Below, piece after piece: positions 34,971 through 42,783 of a stretch of 64,000 bases of DNA; positions within the stretch are counted from its first letter, which is position 1, and every line of letters begins with the position of its first letter. This DNA comes from Pseudomonas viridiflava (GTDB lineage: Bacteria > Pseudomonadota > Gammaproteobacteria > Pseudomonadales > Pseudomonadaceae). The notes under the pieces are model-generated. The model had not been told where the DNA came from and did not search any database. It saw nothing but the letters and a program-made list of their open reading frames with translations. Position numbers and translations under genes: made by a program. The DNA is taken from the NCBI RefSeq assembly GCF_900580675.1, contig NZ_UTBG01000255.1, positions 82,466-146,465 on the forward strand, written 5' to 3'.

Positions 34971-35003
34971 GGCCTCATCACGGGCAAGCCCTGCTCCCAC
35001 ACA
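34971..35003. repeat. Single REP element
   Basis: One REP-like palindrome (cacgggcaagccctgctccc) occupies the gap between ccoH and ccoI, so it would be transcribed within the operon. Confidence 0.7.
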
Positions 35004-35036
35004 GGATCACTGTGTCCTTGTGGAAGCGCAGGCGGT

Positions 35037-35576
35037 TTATTTTTTCAGGTCTTCAGCGCCCTGCAATGGCTCGTCACCCAGCAGCAAGTCCTTGTCGTGG
35101 CTGACCTGTTCCTCTTCGAACAGGCGCCAGGTGCGGTCGCCTTCCACGCCGAGCAGTTCGACGAAGCGGCGGCCTTCGACCTTGTCGGTGACCTGGCCGA
35201 TGTAGCGACCCGCTTCACTGTCGCTGCGGGCCAGGTTGATCTTGCGATCTTTCTGCGGCTGCGTCGGTGAAATCAGGTTCAGCTCCAGGGTCGCCGGGTT
35301 ACTGTTGCCGGTCAGGTGCACCTCGACTTCGCCGGTCAGTTCGTCCAGGTGCACCTTGGCGCGCAGTTGCAGGGTCTGGGCCAGCAGTTCGCGGTCCAGG
35401 GAGCGGTTGATGCCTTTGCCGGCCTCGTAGTAGTTGTCGTTGACCAGGTTGTCCGGGTTGTTCACCGCGATCGTCACCATGGACAAGGTCAAGGTCACTG
35501 AGCAGGCCAGGATCCCGATGATGATCCAGGGCCAGAGGTGCTTGTACCAAGGGCTTGCGGCAGTGGCTGCGGGCAT
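35037..35576 (-). CDS. ccoH: CcoH/FixH family cbb3 assembly protein
   Basis: The 179-residue protein has one N-terminal transmembrane helix (PWIIIGILACSVTLTLSMVT, about 16-35) and a periplasmic domain with the conserved NPDNLVNDNYYEAGKGINRS segment. CcoH is required for stable assembly of CcoNO and CcoP. It lies between ccoG and ccoI; the gap to ccoG contains a 20-bp duplication. Confidence 0.94.
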   Translation of the reverse strand: MPAATAASPWYKHLWPWIIIGILACSVTLTLSMVTIAVNNPDNLVNDNYYEAGKGINRSLDRELLAQTLQLRAKVHLDELTGEVEVHLTGNSNPATLELNLISPTQPQKDRKINLARSDSEAGRYIGQVTDKVEGRRFVELLGVEGDRTWRLFEEEQVSHDKDLLLGDEPLQGAEDLKK

Positions 35577-35595
35577 TGTTCTGCTCTCTATTAAA

Positions 35596-35635
35596 GAAAC
35601 TTTCTATTTATCAACGAAACTTTCTATTTATTAAC
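35596..35635. repeat. Two tandem copies of a 20-bp unit at the ccoG stop codon
   Basis: GAAACTTTCTATTTATCAAC (35596-35615) is followed directly by the same sequence with one change, TTAAC at its end (35616-35635). The second copy contains the ccoG stop codon (35631-35633). The duplication lengthens the ccoG-ccoH spacer. Confidence 0.93.
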
Positions 35636-37037
35636 GAATCTGGGGGCCGATGAATCGGCTCTTGGCTTCAATGTGGACGCTGTCGTCGTCGGCATCCTTG
35701 AGGATGAAGGTCACCTCGTTGGTGCTTGACGGCAATTGCTCCGGCGCACTCGACAACTCCACCGGCATGCTGACGATATCGCCGGCCGCGACCTTGATTT
35801 CGCGGCGGCCCTGCAGCTTCAGGTCCGGCAGGCCGGCAGCGTCAAGCACGTAGGTGTGGTCGCGCTGGTCCTTGTTCATGATCTTCAGGCTGTAGACGTT
35901 TTCGATCCGCCCCTCGGCGTTTTCACGGTACAGCACGCGGTCCTTGCTGACGTCGAAGCCCACCAGCGAACGCATGAAAAACGCGCTGGCCAGCAAGCCG
36001 ATCATTGCCAGCAACACCAGCGCGTAACCGATCAGGCGTGGGCGCAATTTGTGGGTTTTCTGCCCGGACAGGTTGTGCTCGGTGGTGTAGCTGATCAGGC
36101 CGCGCGGGTAGTCCATCTTGTCCATGATGTTATCGCAGGCATCGATACAGGCCGCGCAGCCGATGCACTCGATTTGCAGGCCGTCACGGATGTCGATACC
36201 GGTCGGGCACACCTGGACGCACATCGTGCAGTCGATGCAATCGCCCAGGCCTTCGGCCTTGTAGTCAGTCCCTTTTTTGCGCGGGCCACGCACTTCGCCA
36301 CGGCGGGGGTCGTAGGAGACGATCAGCGTGTCTTTGTCGAACATCACGCTCTGGAAACGCGCGTACGGACACATGTAGATACACACCTGTTCGCGCAGCC
36401 AGCCGGCGTTGCCATAGGTGGCGAGGGTGAAAAAGCCGACCCAGAAATACGACCAGCCATCGGCCTGGCCGGTAAAGAAGTCGAACACCAGTTCGCGGAT
36501 CGGCGAGAAGTAGCCGACGAAGGTCATGCCGGTGACAAAACCGATCAGCAGCCACAGCGTGTGCTTGCTGAGTTTACGCAGGAATTTGTTGACGCCCATG
36601 GGGGCCTTGTCGAGCTTGATGCGCTGGTTGCGGTCGCCTTCGGTGACCTTTTCGCACCACATGAAAATCCACGTCCATACGCTTTGCGGGCAGGTATACC
36701 CGCACCACACGCGCCCGGCGTACACGGTGATAAAGAACAGGCCAAACGCCGCCACAATGAGAATGCCCGAGAGCAGGATGAAATCCTGGGGCCAGAAGGT
36801 CGCGCCGAAAATAAAGAATTTACGTTCCGGCAGGTTCCACCAGACGGCCTGGTGGCCACCCCAGTTCAGCCACACGGTGCCGAAGTAGAGCAGGAACAGG
36901 GCTGCACCACCGAGCATGCGCAAATTGCGGAACAACCCGGTGAACGCACGCGTGTAGATTTTCTCTCGCGAGGCGTAGAGATCAACGGTCTTGGCAGGCG
37001 GGGTAACGTTATGTACCGGTATCTGGTCGCTCATCAT
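35631..37037 (-). CDS. ccoG: CcoG, polyferredoxin-type cbb3 accessory protein
   Basis: The 468-residue membrane-bound ferredoxin-like protein is implicated in copper reduction for cbb3 assembly. It has five or so membrane helices. VYAGRVWCGYTCPQSVWTW is the NosR/CcoG-type Cys motif, and CIYMCPYARFQSVMFDKDTL follows. Two [4Fe-4S] motifs (CIDCTMCVQVCPTGIDIRDG and CIGCAACIDACDNIM) precede a C-terminal Ig-like periplasmic domain. Two adjacent ATGs exist; the second (37034) has better spacing from GGGA, so the true start may be MSDQIPVHNV. It opens the ccoG-H-I-S unit. Confidence 0.96.
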   Translation of the reverse strand: MMSDQIPVHNVTPPAKTVDLYASREKIYTRAFTGLFRNLRMLGGAALFLLYFGTVWLNWGGHQAVWWNLPERKFFIFGATFWPQDFILLSGILIVAAFGLFFITVYAGRVWCGYTCPQSVWTWIFMWCEKVTEGDRNQRIKLDKAPMGVNKFLRKLSKHTLWLLIGFVTGMTFVGYFSPIRELVFDFFTGQADGWSYFWVGFFTLATYGNAGWLREQVCIYMCPYARFQSVMFDKDTLIVSYDPRRGEVRGPRKKGTDYKAEGLGDCIDCTMCVQVCPTGIDIRDGLQIECIGCAACIDACDNIMDKMDYPRGLISYTTEHNLSGQKTHKLRPRLIGYALVLLAMIGLLASAFFMRSLVGFDVSKDRVLYRENAEGRIENVYSLKIMNKDQRDHTYVLDAAGLPDLKLQGRREIKVAAGDIVSMPVELSSAPEQLPSSTNEVTFILKDADDDSVHIEAKSRFIGPQIR

Positions 37038-37154
37038 TGCATCCCACGGCGGTGGAGATTTGCCTCGGCCGATACGTGCCGGCCGGGGTCAAATGGGGGG
37101 TGTTGCAGTGGCGTAATGATACGCCTCCGTGGGTGGTAAACGGGGGCGACCTAC

Positions 37155-37168
37155 GTGATCTGGATCAA
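37155..37168 (-). promoter_or_regulatory. Probable Anr box upstream of ccoG
   Basis: GTGAT-CTGG-ATCAA differs from TTGAT-N4-ATCAA at one conserved position. It lies about 124 bases before the ccoG start in the ccoP/ccoG gap. No well-placed -10 is obvious at the class II distance, so activity is less certain than for hemN. The 318-base gap holds only this site and a REP doublet. Confidence 0.55.
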
Positions 37169-37229
37169 TGGACTTGGCAAGTATGGTCGGTTTTGGCTGG
37201 CTTGGTCAGTCGCAACACCAGAGATCTGA

Positions 37230-37324
37230 TGTGGCAGGGGGCTTGCCCCCGATGGCGGCGTATCAGCCACAGATAAGCTGACTGACATGCCGCTATCGGG
37301 GGGCAAGCCCCCCTCCCACATGGG
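37230..37324. repeat. REP doublet (REPIN-like), ccoP to ccoG gap
   Basis: Left copy GGGGGCTTGCCCCCGATGGC and an inverted right copy, CGGGGGGCAAGCCCCCCTCC, flank a spacer of about 30 bases downstream of ccoP, possibly acting in 3'-end stabilisation of the ccoNOQP transcript. Confidence 0.88.
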
Positions 37325-37355
37325 CTCTTCCGTGATTTCAAAAGCCTGATCAGTC

Positions 37356-38333
37356 TTACTGCTCCTCAACCTGCTTATCCCCATGGGACAGGCTGTACAC
37401 ATACGCCGCCAGCAAGTGCACCTTGTCATTGCCTTGCAGTTGCTCCTGCGCCGGCATCTGGCCCTGACGGCCGTAGCGGATGGTCTGCTGCAGTTGCGCA
37501 AAGCTCGAACCGTAGATGAATGCACCGGGGTGGGTCAGGTCCGGCGCGCCCATGGCCGGCGTGCCTTTACCTTGCGGGCCGTGGCACGCCACGCAGTTGG
37601 CGGCGAAGAGTTTCGCGCCGTTGGCCACGTCGGCCTTGGCACCTTCCGGCAGTTTGCGGCCGTCGAGGTTGGTCACCACAAAGCCCGCAACGTCCGCAAC
37701 GCCTTGCTCGCCGATCACTTCGGCCCAGCCCGGCATGACCGCATGGCGGCCTTGCATGATGGTTTGCTTGATGGTGGCCGGCTCGCCGCCCCAGCGCCAG
37801 TCGGCGTCGGTCAGGTTGGGGAAGCCGTAGGCACCCTTGGCGTCGGAACCGTGGCACACCGAGCAGTTGGAGGCGAACAAGCGGCCGCCCATCTTCAAGG
37901 CCTGCGGGTCCTTGGCGACTTCTTCAATCGGCATGGCGGCGAGTTTGGCGAAGATCGGCCCGAATTTGGCGTCCGACCTGGCCATTTCCTTTTCCCATTC
38001 GTGCACGCCGGTCCAGCCGGTCTGGCCGTTGGCGAAGGACGTCTGCTTGTCGTTGTCGAGGTAGTTGTAGCCCGGCAGCAGGCCTTTCCAGTTGCCCAGG
38101 CCGGGGTACAGCGCCAGGTAGCCGAGGGCGAAGATGATGGTGCCGACGAACAGCATGAACCACCATTTCGGCAGCGGGTTGTCGTACTCCTCGATGCCGT
38201 CGAACGAGTGGCCGACCGTCTCGTCCGTCTGCTCGGCGCGCTGGCCCTTGCGGGTCGACAGCAGCAGCCAGGTCAGGGCGAAAATGGTACCCAGACTGAG
38301 GACTGTGACGTACAGACTCCAGAACGTAGTCAT
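37356..38333 (-). CDS. ccoP: Cytochrome c oxidase cbb3-type, subunit III CcoP (operon 1)
   Basis: The 325-residue dihaem cytochrome c subunit passes electrons to CcoO/CcoN. Two N-terminal membrane helices flank the conserved DGIEEYDNPLPKWWFMLFVG stretch. Haem motifs are CSVCH (C157, C160, H161) and CVACH (C247, C250, H251). It overlaps the ccoQ stop by 4 bases. Compared with CcoP of the second operon it has about 14 extra residues (YLDNDKQTSFANGQ) before the first haem domain. It is the last gene of ccoNOQP-1, which lies next to ccoG as in P. aeruginosa cco1. Confidence 0.97.
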   Translation of the reverse strand: MTTFWSLYVTVLSLGTIFALTWLLLSTRKGQRAEQTDETVGHSFDGIEEYDNPLPKWWFMLFVGTIIFALGYLALYPGLGNWKGLLPGYNYLDNDKQTSFANGQTGWTGVHEWEKEMARSDAKFGPIFAKLAAMPIEEVAKDPQALKMGGRLFASNCSVCHGSDAKGAYGFPNLTDADWRWGGEPATIKQTIMQGRHAVMPGWAEVIGEQGVADVAGFVVTNLDGRKLPEGAKADVANGAKLFAANCVACHGPQGKGTPAMGAPDLTHPGAFIYGSSFAQLQQTIRYGRQGQMPAQEQLQGNDKVHLLAAYVYSLSHGDKQVEEQ

Positions 38334-38515
38334 TCTTTGTTACTCCTAGACGCTTGCTCGACGTGCTTGATGGCTTCCGGATCATCCGCAAAGGGCAACA
38401 TGGTCGCGTCGTCAAACTCCGACTTGCGCCGCGGGCTGAACACCCACAACGCCAAGCCGATAAAGGCCACCATCACAACAACGGTGCCCAGGCCTCGAAT
38501 CATCCCGATATCCAT
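38330..38515 (-). CDS. ccoQ: CcoQ, cbb3 oxidase small subunit (operon 1)
   Basis: The 61-residue single-helix protein (MDIGMIRGLGTVVVMVAFIG) with tail FSPRRKSEFDDATMLPFADD stabilises the oxidase complex. The ATG at 38515 was chosen because it gives the conserved N-terminus just after the ccoO stop; a GTG nine bases upstream is possible. The stop overlaps the ccoP ATG. Confidence 0.93.
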   Translation of the reverse strand: MDIGMIRGLGTVVVMVAFIGLALWVFSPRRKSEFDDATMLPFADDPEAIKHVEQASRSNKE

Positions 38516-38520
38516 GAAGA

Positions 38521-39129
38521 TCACCGTTTGCTTTTGATGAGGGTGCCCAGGCCCTGCAGGTAGGCCACGAGTGCATCCATTTCGGTCTTGCCCTTCACGG
38601 CAGCGGCTGCACCGGCGATGTCTTCATCGGTGTAGGGCACGCCCAGGGTGCGCAGGACTTCGAGTTTCTTCGCGGTGTCCTTGCCGTCGAGCTTGTTTTC
38701 CACGAGGAACGGGTACGCCGGCATTTTCGACTCAGGCACCACGTTGCGCGGGTTGTACAAGTGCGCGCGCTGCCAGTCGTCGGAGTAACGCCCGCCGACA
38801 CGGGCCAGGTCCGGGCCGGTGCGCTTGGAGCCCCACAGGAACGGGTGGTCCCACACGCTTTCACCGGCAACCGAGTAGTGGCCGTAGCGTTCGGTTTCGG
38901 CACGGAACGGCCGGATCATCTGGGAGTGGCAACCCACGCAGCCGTTGGCGATGTACACGTCACGGCCTTCGACTTCAAGCGCGGTACGCGGCTTCATGCC
39001 TTCGACCGGCTTGTTGGTCACGTCCTGGAAAAACAGCGGGACGATCTGGGTCAGGCCGCCGATGCTCACGGCGATGACCATGAAGAAGGCCAGCAGGCCG
39101 ATATTCTTCTCGACTACTTCATGCTTCAT
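38521..39129 (-). CDS. ccoO: Cytochrome c oxidase cbb3-type, subunit II CcoO (operon 1)
   Basis: The 202-residue monohaem cytochrome c subunit has an N-terminal membrane helix (GLLAFFMVIAVSIGGLTQIV) and haem motif CVGCH (C64, C67, H68). Its characteristic sequence is MIRPFRAETERYGHYSVAGE, then VWDHPFLWGSKRTGPDLARV. The start overlaps the ccoN stop by one base (TGATG). Confidence 0.97.
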   Translation of the reverse strand: MKHEVVEKNIGLLAFFMVIAVSIGGLTQIVPLFFQDVTNKPVEGMKPRTALEVEGRDVYIANGCVGCHSQMIRPFRAETERYGHYSVAGESVWDHPFLWGSKRTGPDLARVGGRYSDDWQRAHLYNPRNVVPESKMPAYPFLVENKLDGKDTAKKLEVLRTLGVPYTDEDIAGAAAAVKGKTEMDALVAYLQGLGTLIKSKR

Positions 39130-40571
39130 CAGTGGGCTCCCACAACGGCGATCTTGGCGGCGGCTTCGGCTTCTTCAGGGTCCGAGGCACGCACGGTGCG
39201 CCAGACGTTGTAAGCCATGAACAGCATGCCGCTGGCAAAGAACAAACCGCCCAGCGCACGGACGATGTAGCCCGGGTGGCTGGCTTGCAGCGCTTCGACG
39301 AAGGAGTAGGTGAGGGTGCCGTCATCGTTGATCGCTCGCCACATCAGGCCCTGGGTGATGCCGTTGACCCACATCGAGGCGATGTAGAGCACGGTGCCGA
39401 TCGTGGCCAGCCAGAAGTGCGCGTTGATCAGCCCGACGCTGTGCATCTGCGCACGGCCGAACAGTTTGGGGATCATGTGGTACAGCGCGCCGATGGAGAT
39501 CATCGCCACCCAACCGAGCGCGCCGGCGTGTACGTGGCCGATGGTCCAGTCGGTGTAGTGGGACAGCGAATTGACGGTCTTGATCGCCATCATCGGCCCT
39601 TCGAAGGTCGACATGCCGTAGAACGCCAGCGAGACCACGAGGAAGCGCAGGATCGGGTCGGTGCGCAACTTATGCCAGGCGCCCGACAAGGTCATCATGC
39701 CGTTGATCATGCCGCCCCAGCTCGGGGCCAGCAGGATGATCGACATCGCCATGCCCAGCGACTGTGCCCAGTCCGGCAGCGCGGTGTAGTGCAGGTGGTG
39801 CGGGCCGGCCCAGATGTACAGGGTAATCAGCGCCCAGAAGTGCACGATGGACAGGCGATACGAGTAGATCGGGCGCTCGGCCTGCTTCGGCACGAAGTAG
39901 TACATCATCCCCAGGAAGCCGGTGGTCAGGAAGAAACCCACGGCGTTGTGGCCGTACCACCACTGGATCATCGCATCCGTCGCCCCGGCGTAGGCCGAGT
40001 AGGACTTGAACAGGCTGACCGGCAGCGAAGCGTGGTTGACGATATGCAGCATCGCCGTCACCAGGATAAACGCGCCGTAGAACCAGTTGCCCACATAGAT
40101 GTGCTTGGTCTTGCGCTTGACGATGGTGCCGAAAAACACCACGGCGTAGGTCACCCAGACAATGGCCAGCAAAATGGCGATCGGCCATTCCAGCTCGGCG
40201 TATTCCTTGGTGGTGGTGTAGCCCAGCGGCAGGGTGATGATGGCGCCGAGGATAACGGCTTGCCAGCCCCAGAAGGTGAAGGCCGCGAGGCCGTCGGAGA
40301 TCAGGCGCGTCTGGCAGGTTCGCTGCACGACATAGTAGGAGGTGGCAAATAATGCACATCCGCCGAAGGCGAAAATCACCAGGTTGGTGTGCAGCGGGCG
40401 CAAGCGGCCGAAGGAGGTCCATGGCAAACCGAAATTCAACTCCGGCCACACCAGTTGCGAGGCGATGAACACCCCGAGCCCCATGCCAAGGATCCCCCAG
40501 ACCACCGTCATGATGGCGAACTGGCGGACTACCTTATAGTTATAAGCAGTCGGACTGATTGCTGTGCTCAT
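39129..40571 (-). CDS. ccoN: Cytochrome c oxidase cbb3-type, catalytic subunit I CcoN (operon 1)
   Basis: This is the haem-copper catalytic subunit of the high-affinity cbb3 oxidase (oxygen reduction and proton pumping). The 480-residue protein has about twelve helices. Conserved signatures are TSFGRLRPLHTNLVIFAFGG, WWYGHNAVGFFLTTGFLGMM, FWALITLYIWAGPHHLHYTA and DWTIGHVHAGALGWVAMISI, which hold the haem and CuB histidines. The ATG at 40571 (MSTAISPTAYNYKVVRQF) is the family start; upstream in-frame codons add an unconserved leader. A weak Anr-like box lies about 90 bases upstream. Confidence 0.97.
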   Translation of the reverse strand: MSTAISPTAYNYKVVRQFAIMTVVWGILGMGLGVFIASQLVWPELNFGLPWTSFGRLRPLHTNLVIFAFGGCALFATSYYVVQRTCQTRLISDGLAAFTFWGWQAVILGAIITLPLGYTTTKEYAELEWPIAILLAIVWVTYAVVFFGTIVKRKTKHIYVGNWFYGAFILVTAMLHIVNHASLPVSLFKSYSAYAGATDAMIQWWYGHNAVGFFLTTGFLGMMYYFVPKQAERPIYSYRLSIVHFWALITLYIWAGPHHLHYTALPDWAQSLGMAMSIILLAPSWGGMINGMMTLSGAWHKLRTDPILRFLVVSLAFYGMSTFEGPMMAIKTVNSLSHYTDWTIGHVHAGALGWVAMISIGALYHMIPKLFGRAQMHSVGLINAHFWLATIGTVLYIASMWVNGITQGLMWRAINDDGTLTYSFVEALQASHPGYIVRALGGLFFASGMLFMAYNVWRTVRASDPEEAEAAAKIAVVGAH

Positions 40572-40655
40572 TCTAAGGTTCCACGGTTTAGGTTTTTTTA
40601 TAATTGAAATCGGCCGCAAGTATGGACAAACCGAGGGGCCATTGCAACGCAATGG

Positions 40656-40669
40656 CTGACCTGTATCAA
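40656..40669 (-). promoter_or_regulatory. Weak Anr-like box upstream of ccoN operon 1
   Basis: CTGAC-CTGT-ATCAA matches the FNR/Anr consensus at 8 of 10 conserved positions, centred about 91 bases before the ccoN start. Next to it is a perfect inverted repeat, CCATTG-CAACG-CAATGG (40639-40655). A weaker site here than at operon 2 fits the known largely constitutive expression of cco1 in P. aeruginosa. Confidence 0.4.
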
Positions 40670-40894
40670 TGCGTTCCGCGCCAGATTCTGCGCCCTTTCC
40701 ATGTTTGGCGTAAGGACAAAATCAGAAATCGAAAGCTGATCAAGTGGACAGGAATTTTTTCAGGCCGTAACGATCAACGTCGCGCGCGCCAAAACCGCTC
40801 CACTGTGCAGGGAAGCGTAGACCCGAATGGCAGGAGGGGAAAGTTGGGTTTGAGAGGGGGCTGGGTGCATATCCGTTGTTTGGGGAGGGCGGAG

Positions 40895-41080
40895 ATTGGT
40901 TTCGCTTTTACAGCGAGTCACTTTTGGAAAAGAGCCCCAAAAGTAACCCAAAAGGCTCTTGCCCCACCACTCGGCACCTCGCTCACGCTTCGGAGTGCCC
41001 GCAGCGTGGTTGACGGGGCGCCTAAGATCACGATCAAGATCTACAGCACAGCGGCCTGACAGCCGGCTTGAGTGGTTGAA
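40895..41080 (+). repeat. Dispersed intergenic repeat, copy A (inverted relative to copy B)
   Basis: The segment begins TTTCGCTTTTACAGCGAGTC, contains GGCTCTTGCCCCACCACTCG and GGGGCGCCTAAGATCACGAT, and ends GAGTGGTTGAA. The same sequence recurs inverted at 41222-41519. It has no credible gene; ORFs across it are unsupported. This repeat type is common between genes of fluorescens-group genomes. The whole 1064-base gap between the two cco operons (40572-41635) consists of promoter DNA, copies A and B and one REP. Confidence 0.88.
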
Positions 41081-41133
41081 GCTGATCAACAGCGTAGAGC
41101 AGAAACAAATCCAGAGCAGAAACAAATCTGCCT

Positions 41134-41165
41134 TCTGTGGGAGCTGGCTTGCCTGCGATGGCATC
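41134..41165. repeat. Single REP element between the inverted repeat copies
   Basis: CTGTGGGAGCTGGCTTGCCT followed by GCGATGGCATC is a standard REP half, positioned in the loop between repeat copies A and B. Confidence 0.8.
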
Positions 41166-41221
41166 GACTGGTTGTCCGTGAAAAACCGAGTGCCCTGCAT
41201 CACCTACCGTAACTGCCCTTG

Positions 41222-41519
41222 ATCCAACCACTCAGGTCGGCTTTCAGGCCGCCGTGCTCTGCTTTTGATGTTGCTTGTGATCTTGATCTTAGGCGCCCCG
41301 TCAACCACGCTGGCCGTGCGCAGGTAGTGAGGCGCGGGTAAACCGGCAGGACGCCGGTTTAGCCGCGACGGGGCAGGGACGGCCCGTCGCGGCGGCCCGC
41401 GCAGCACTGCCGGAGTACGGGCACACCGAGCCGGAGGCGAGGTGCCGAGTGGTGGGGCAAGAGCCTTTTGGTTACTTTTGGGCTCTATCAAAAGTGACTC
41501 GCTGTAAAAGCGAAATCAA
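41222..41519 (-). repeat. Dispersed intergenic repeat, copy B (longer, inverted)
   Basis: Read on the minus strand this matches copy A: TTTCGCTTTTACAGCGAGTC, then GGCTCTTGCCCCACCACTCG, GGCGCCTAAGATCAAGATCA and GAGTGGTTGGATC. It holds about 110 extra bases in the middle (about 41313-41440), a GC-rich segment with its own inverted repeat AAACCGGC-AGGAC-GCCGGTTT (41340-41360). Copy A has only a short stretch there, so A looks like an internally deleted derivative, or B carries an insertion. Confidence 0.87.
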
Positions 41520-41635
41520 TCCCAGCCATCATCCAAAAAAAGGATATACACCCAGCCCCCCAAAAAAACGTCAAACCCTAAAACAGGTTCGCCACCCAAC
41601 GGTCGCCGCACCCAAGCAGGCGCGGCAATCCACCG

Positions 41636-42583
41636 TCACTCGGCCAGGCTTTCTGACCTCGCACCCTCAGCGTTATGCGACAAGCTGTACACGTAGGCCG
41701 CGAGCAAGTGCACCTTGTCGTTGCCTTGCAGCACTTCCTGCGCGGGCATCTGGCCCTGGCGGCCGTGGCGGATGGTCTGCTGCAACTGCGCAAGGCTGGT
41801 GCCGTAGATGTAGCCGGCCGGTTTGGTCAGGTCCGGCGCGCCCATGGCTTCCATGCCGTGGCCTTGCGGGCCGTGGCAGGCTACGCAGGTGGTGTTGAAC
41901 GCCGCTTGGCCGGCGGCCAGGTCGGCCGTGCTGTCGGCCGGCAAGGGCAACTTGGCCAGGTCGTGGCGTACGTAGGCGGCGACATTTTTTACGCCGTTGT
42001 CGCCAAGTATTTCACCCCAGGCCGGCATGGCCGCGTGGCGCCCGTTGAGGATGGTCGCCTTGATCGCGTCTGCCGAGCCGCCCCAGCGCCAGATAGTGTC
42101 GGCCAGGTTCGGGAAGCCGAATGCGCCCTTGGCATCCGAGCCGTGGCACACCGCGCAGTTGGAGGCGAACAGGCGGCCGCCCATCTTCAGGGCCTGCGGG
42201 TCTTTGGCGACTTCTTCCACGGGCATGGCCGAGAACTTGGCGAAGATCGGCCCGAACCTGGTGTCGGCCTTGGCCATCTCCTTGTCCCACTCCTTGGCCG
42301 AGGTCCAGCCGTCTTCATAACCCGGCAATACGCCTTTCCAGTTGCCCAGGCCGGGGTAGAGGACCAGGTAGCCGACCGCAAACACCAGGGTGCCGGCGAA
42401 CAGCATGAACCACCACTGGGGCAGCGGGTTGTCGTATTCCTCAATCCCATCGAAGGCGTGGCCCATGGTCTGGTCGACGCTGCCCTTGGTCTCGCCCTTG
42501 CGGGTTCCGATCAATAGCCAGGTCAGGCCGATCAGGCTGCCGAGGGTCAATACGCAGATCCATGTACTCCAGAACAGGGTCAT
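41636..42583 (-). CDS. ccoP: Cytochrome c oxidase cbb3-type, subunit III CcoP (operon 2)
   Basis: The 315-residue dihaem subunit has membrane helices flanking DGIEEYDNPLPQWWFMLFAG and haem motifs CAVCH (C143, C146, H147) and CVACH (C233, C236, H237). It is shorter than CcoP of operon 1 before the first haem and longer at the C-terminus (NAEGARSESLAE). It overlaps the ccoQ stop by 4 bases. It is the terminal gene of ccoNOQP-2, with repeat-filled DNA downstream. Confidence 0.97.
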   Translation of the reverse strand: MTLFWSTWICVLTLGSLIGLTWLLIGTRKGETKGSVDQTMGHAFDGIEEYDNPLPQWWFMLFAGTLVFAVGYLVLYPGLGNWKGVLPGYEDGWTSAKEWDKEMAKADTRFGPIFAKFSAMPVEEVAKDPQALKMGGRLFASNCAVCHGSDAKGAFGFPNLADTIWRWGGSADAIKATILNGRHAAMPAWGEILGDNGVKNVAAYVRHDLAKLPLPADSTADLAAGQAAFNTTCVACHGPQGHGMEAMGAPDLTKPAGYIYGTSLAQLQQTIRHGRQGQMPAQEVLQGNDKVHLLAAYVYSLSHNAEGARSESLAE

Positions 42584-42780
42584 GGCCGGTTACTCCTTGT
42601 TGCAGGCTCTTCTTGAGCGTCGGATGGAGTGGGTTCATCGGCGAAGGGCAGCAGGCGCGCCTGCTCGAATTCCGCATTGCGCTTGTTGTTGAACGCCCAC
42701 AGCGACAAGCCGATAAAGGCGATGGCAACCACCAGCGTGCCGAGGCCGCGGATGGTGCCCGCATCGAATTCAAATCCCAT
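42580..42780 (-). CDS. ccoQ: CcoQ, cbb3 oxidase small subunit (operon 2)
   Basis: The 66-residue single-helix protein (MGFEFDAGTIRGLGTLVVAI) has tail NNKRNAEFEQARLLPFADEP. It is clearly paralogous to CcoQ of operon 1. It lies 3 bases after ccoO and overlaps ccoP by 4 bases. Confidence 0.93.
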   Translation of the reverse strand: MGFEFDAGTIRGLGTLVVAIAFIGLSLWAFNNKRNAEFEQARLLPFADEPTPSDAQEEPATRSNRP

Positions 42781-42783
42781 GGC

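Noticed and set aside
40604..41491. Small reading frames across the repeat-filled cco gap
   Set aside because: They lie within dispersed repeat copies, have no ribosome-binding sites and match nothing recognisable.
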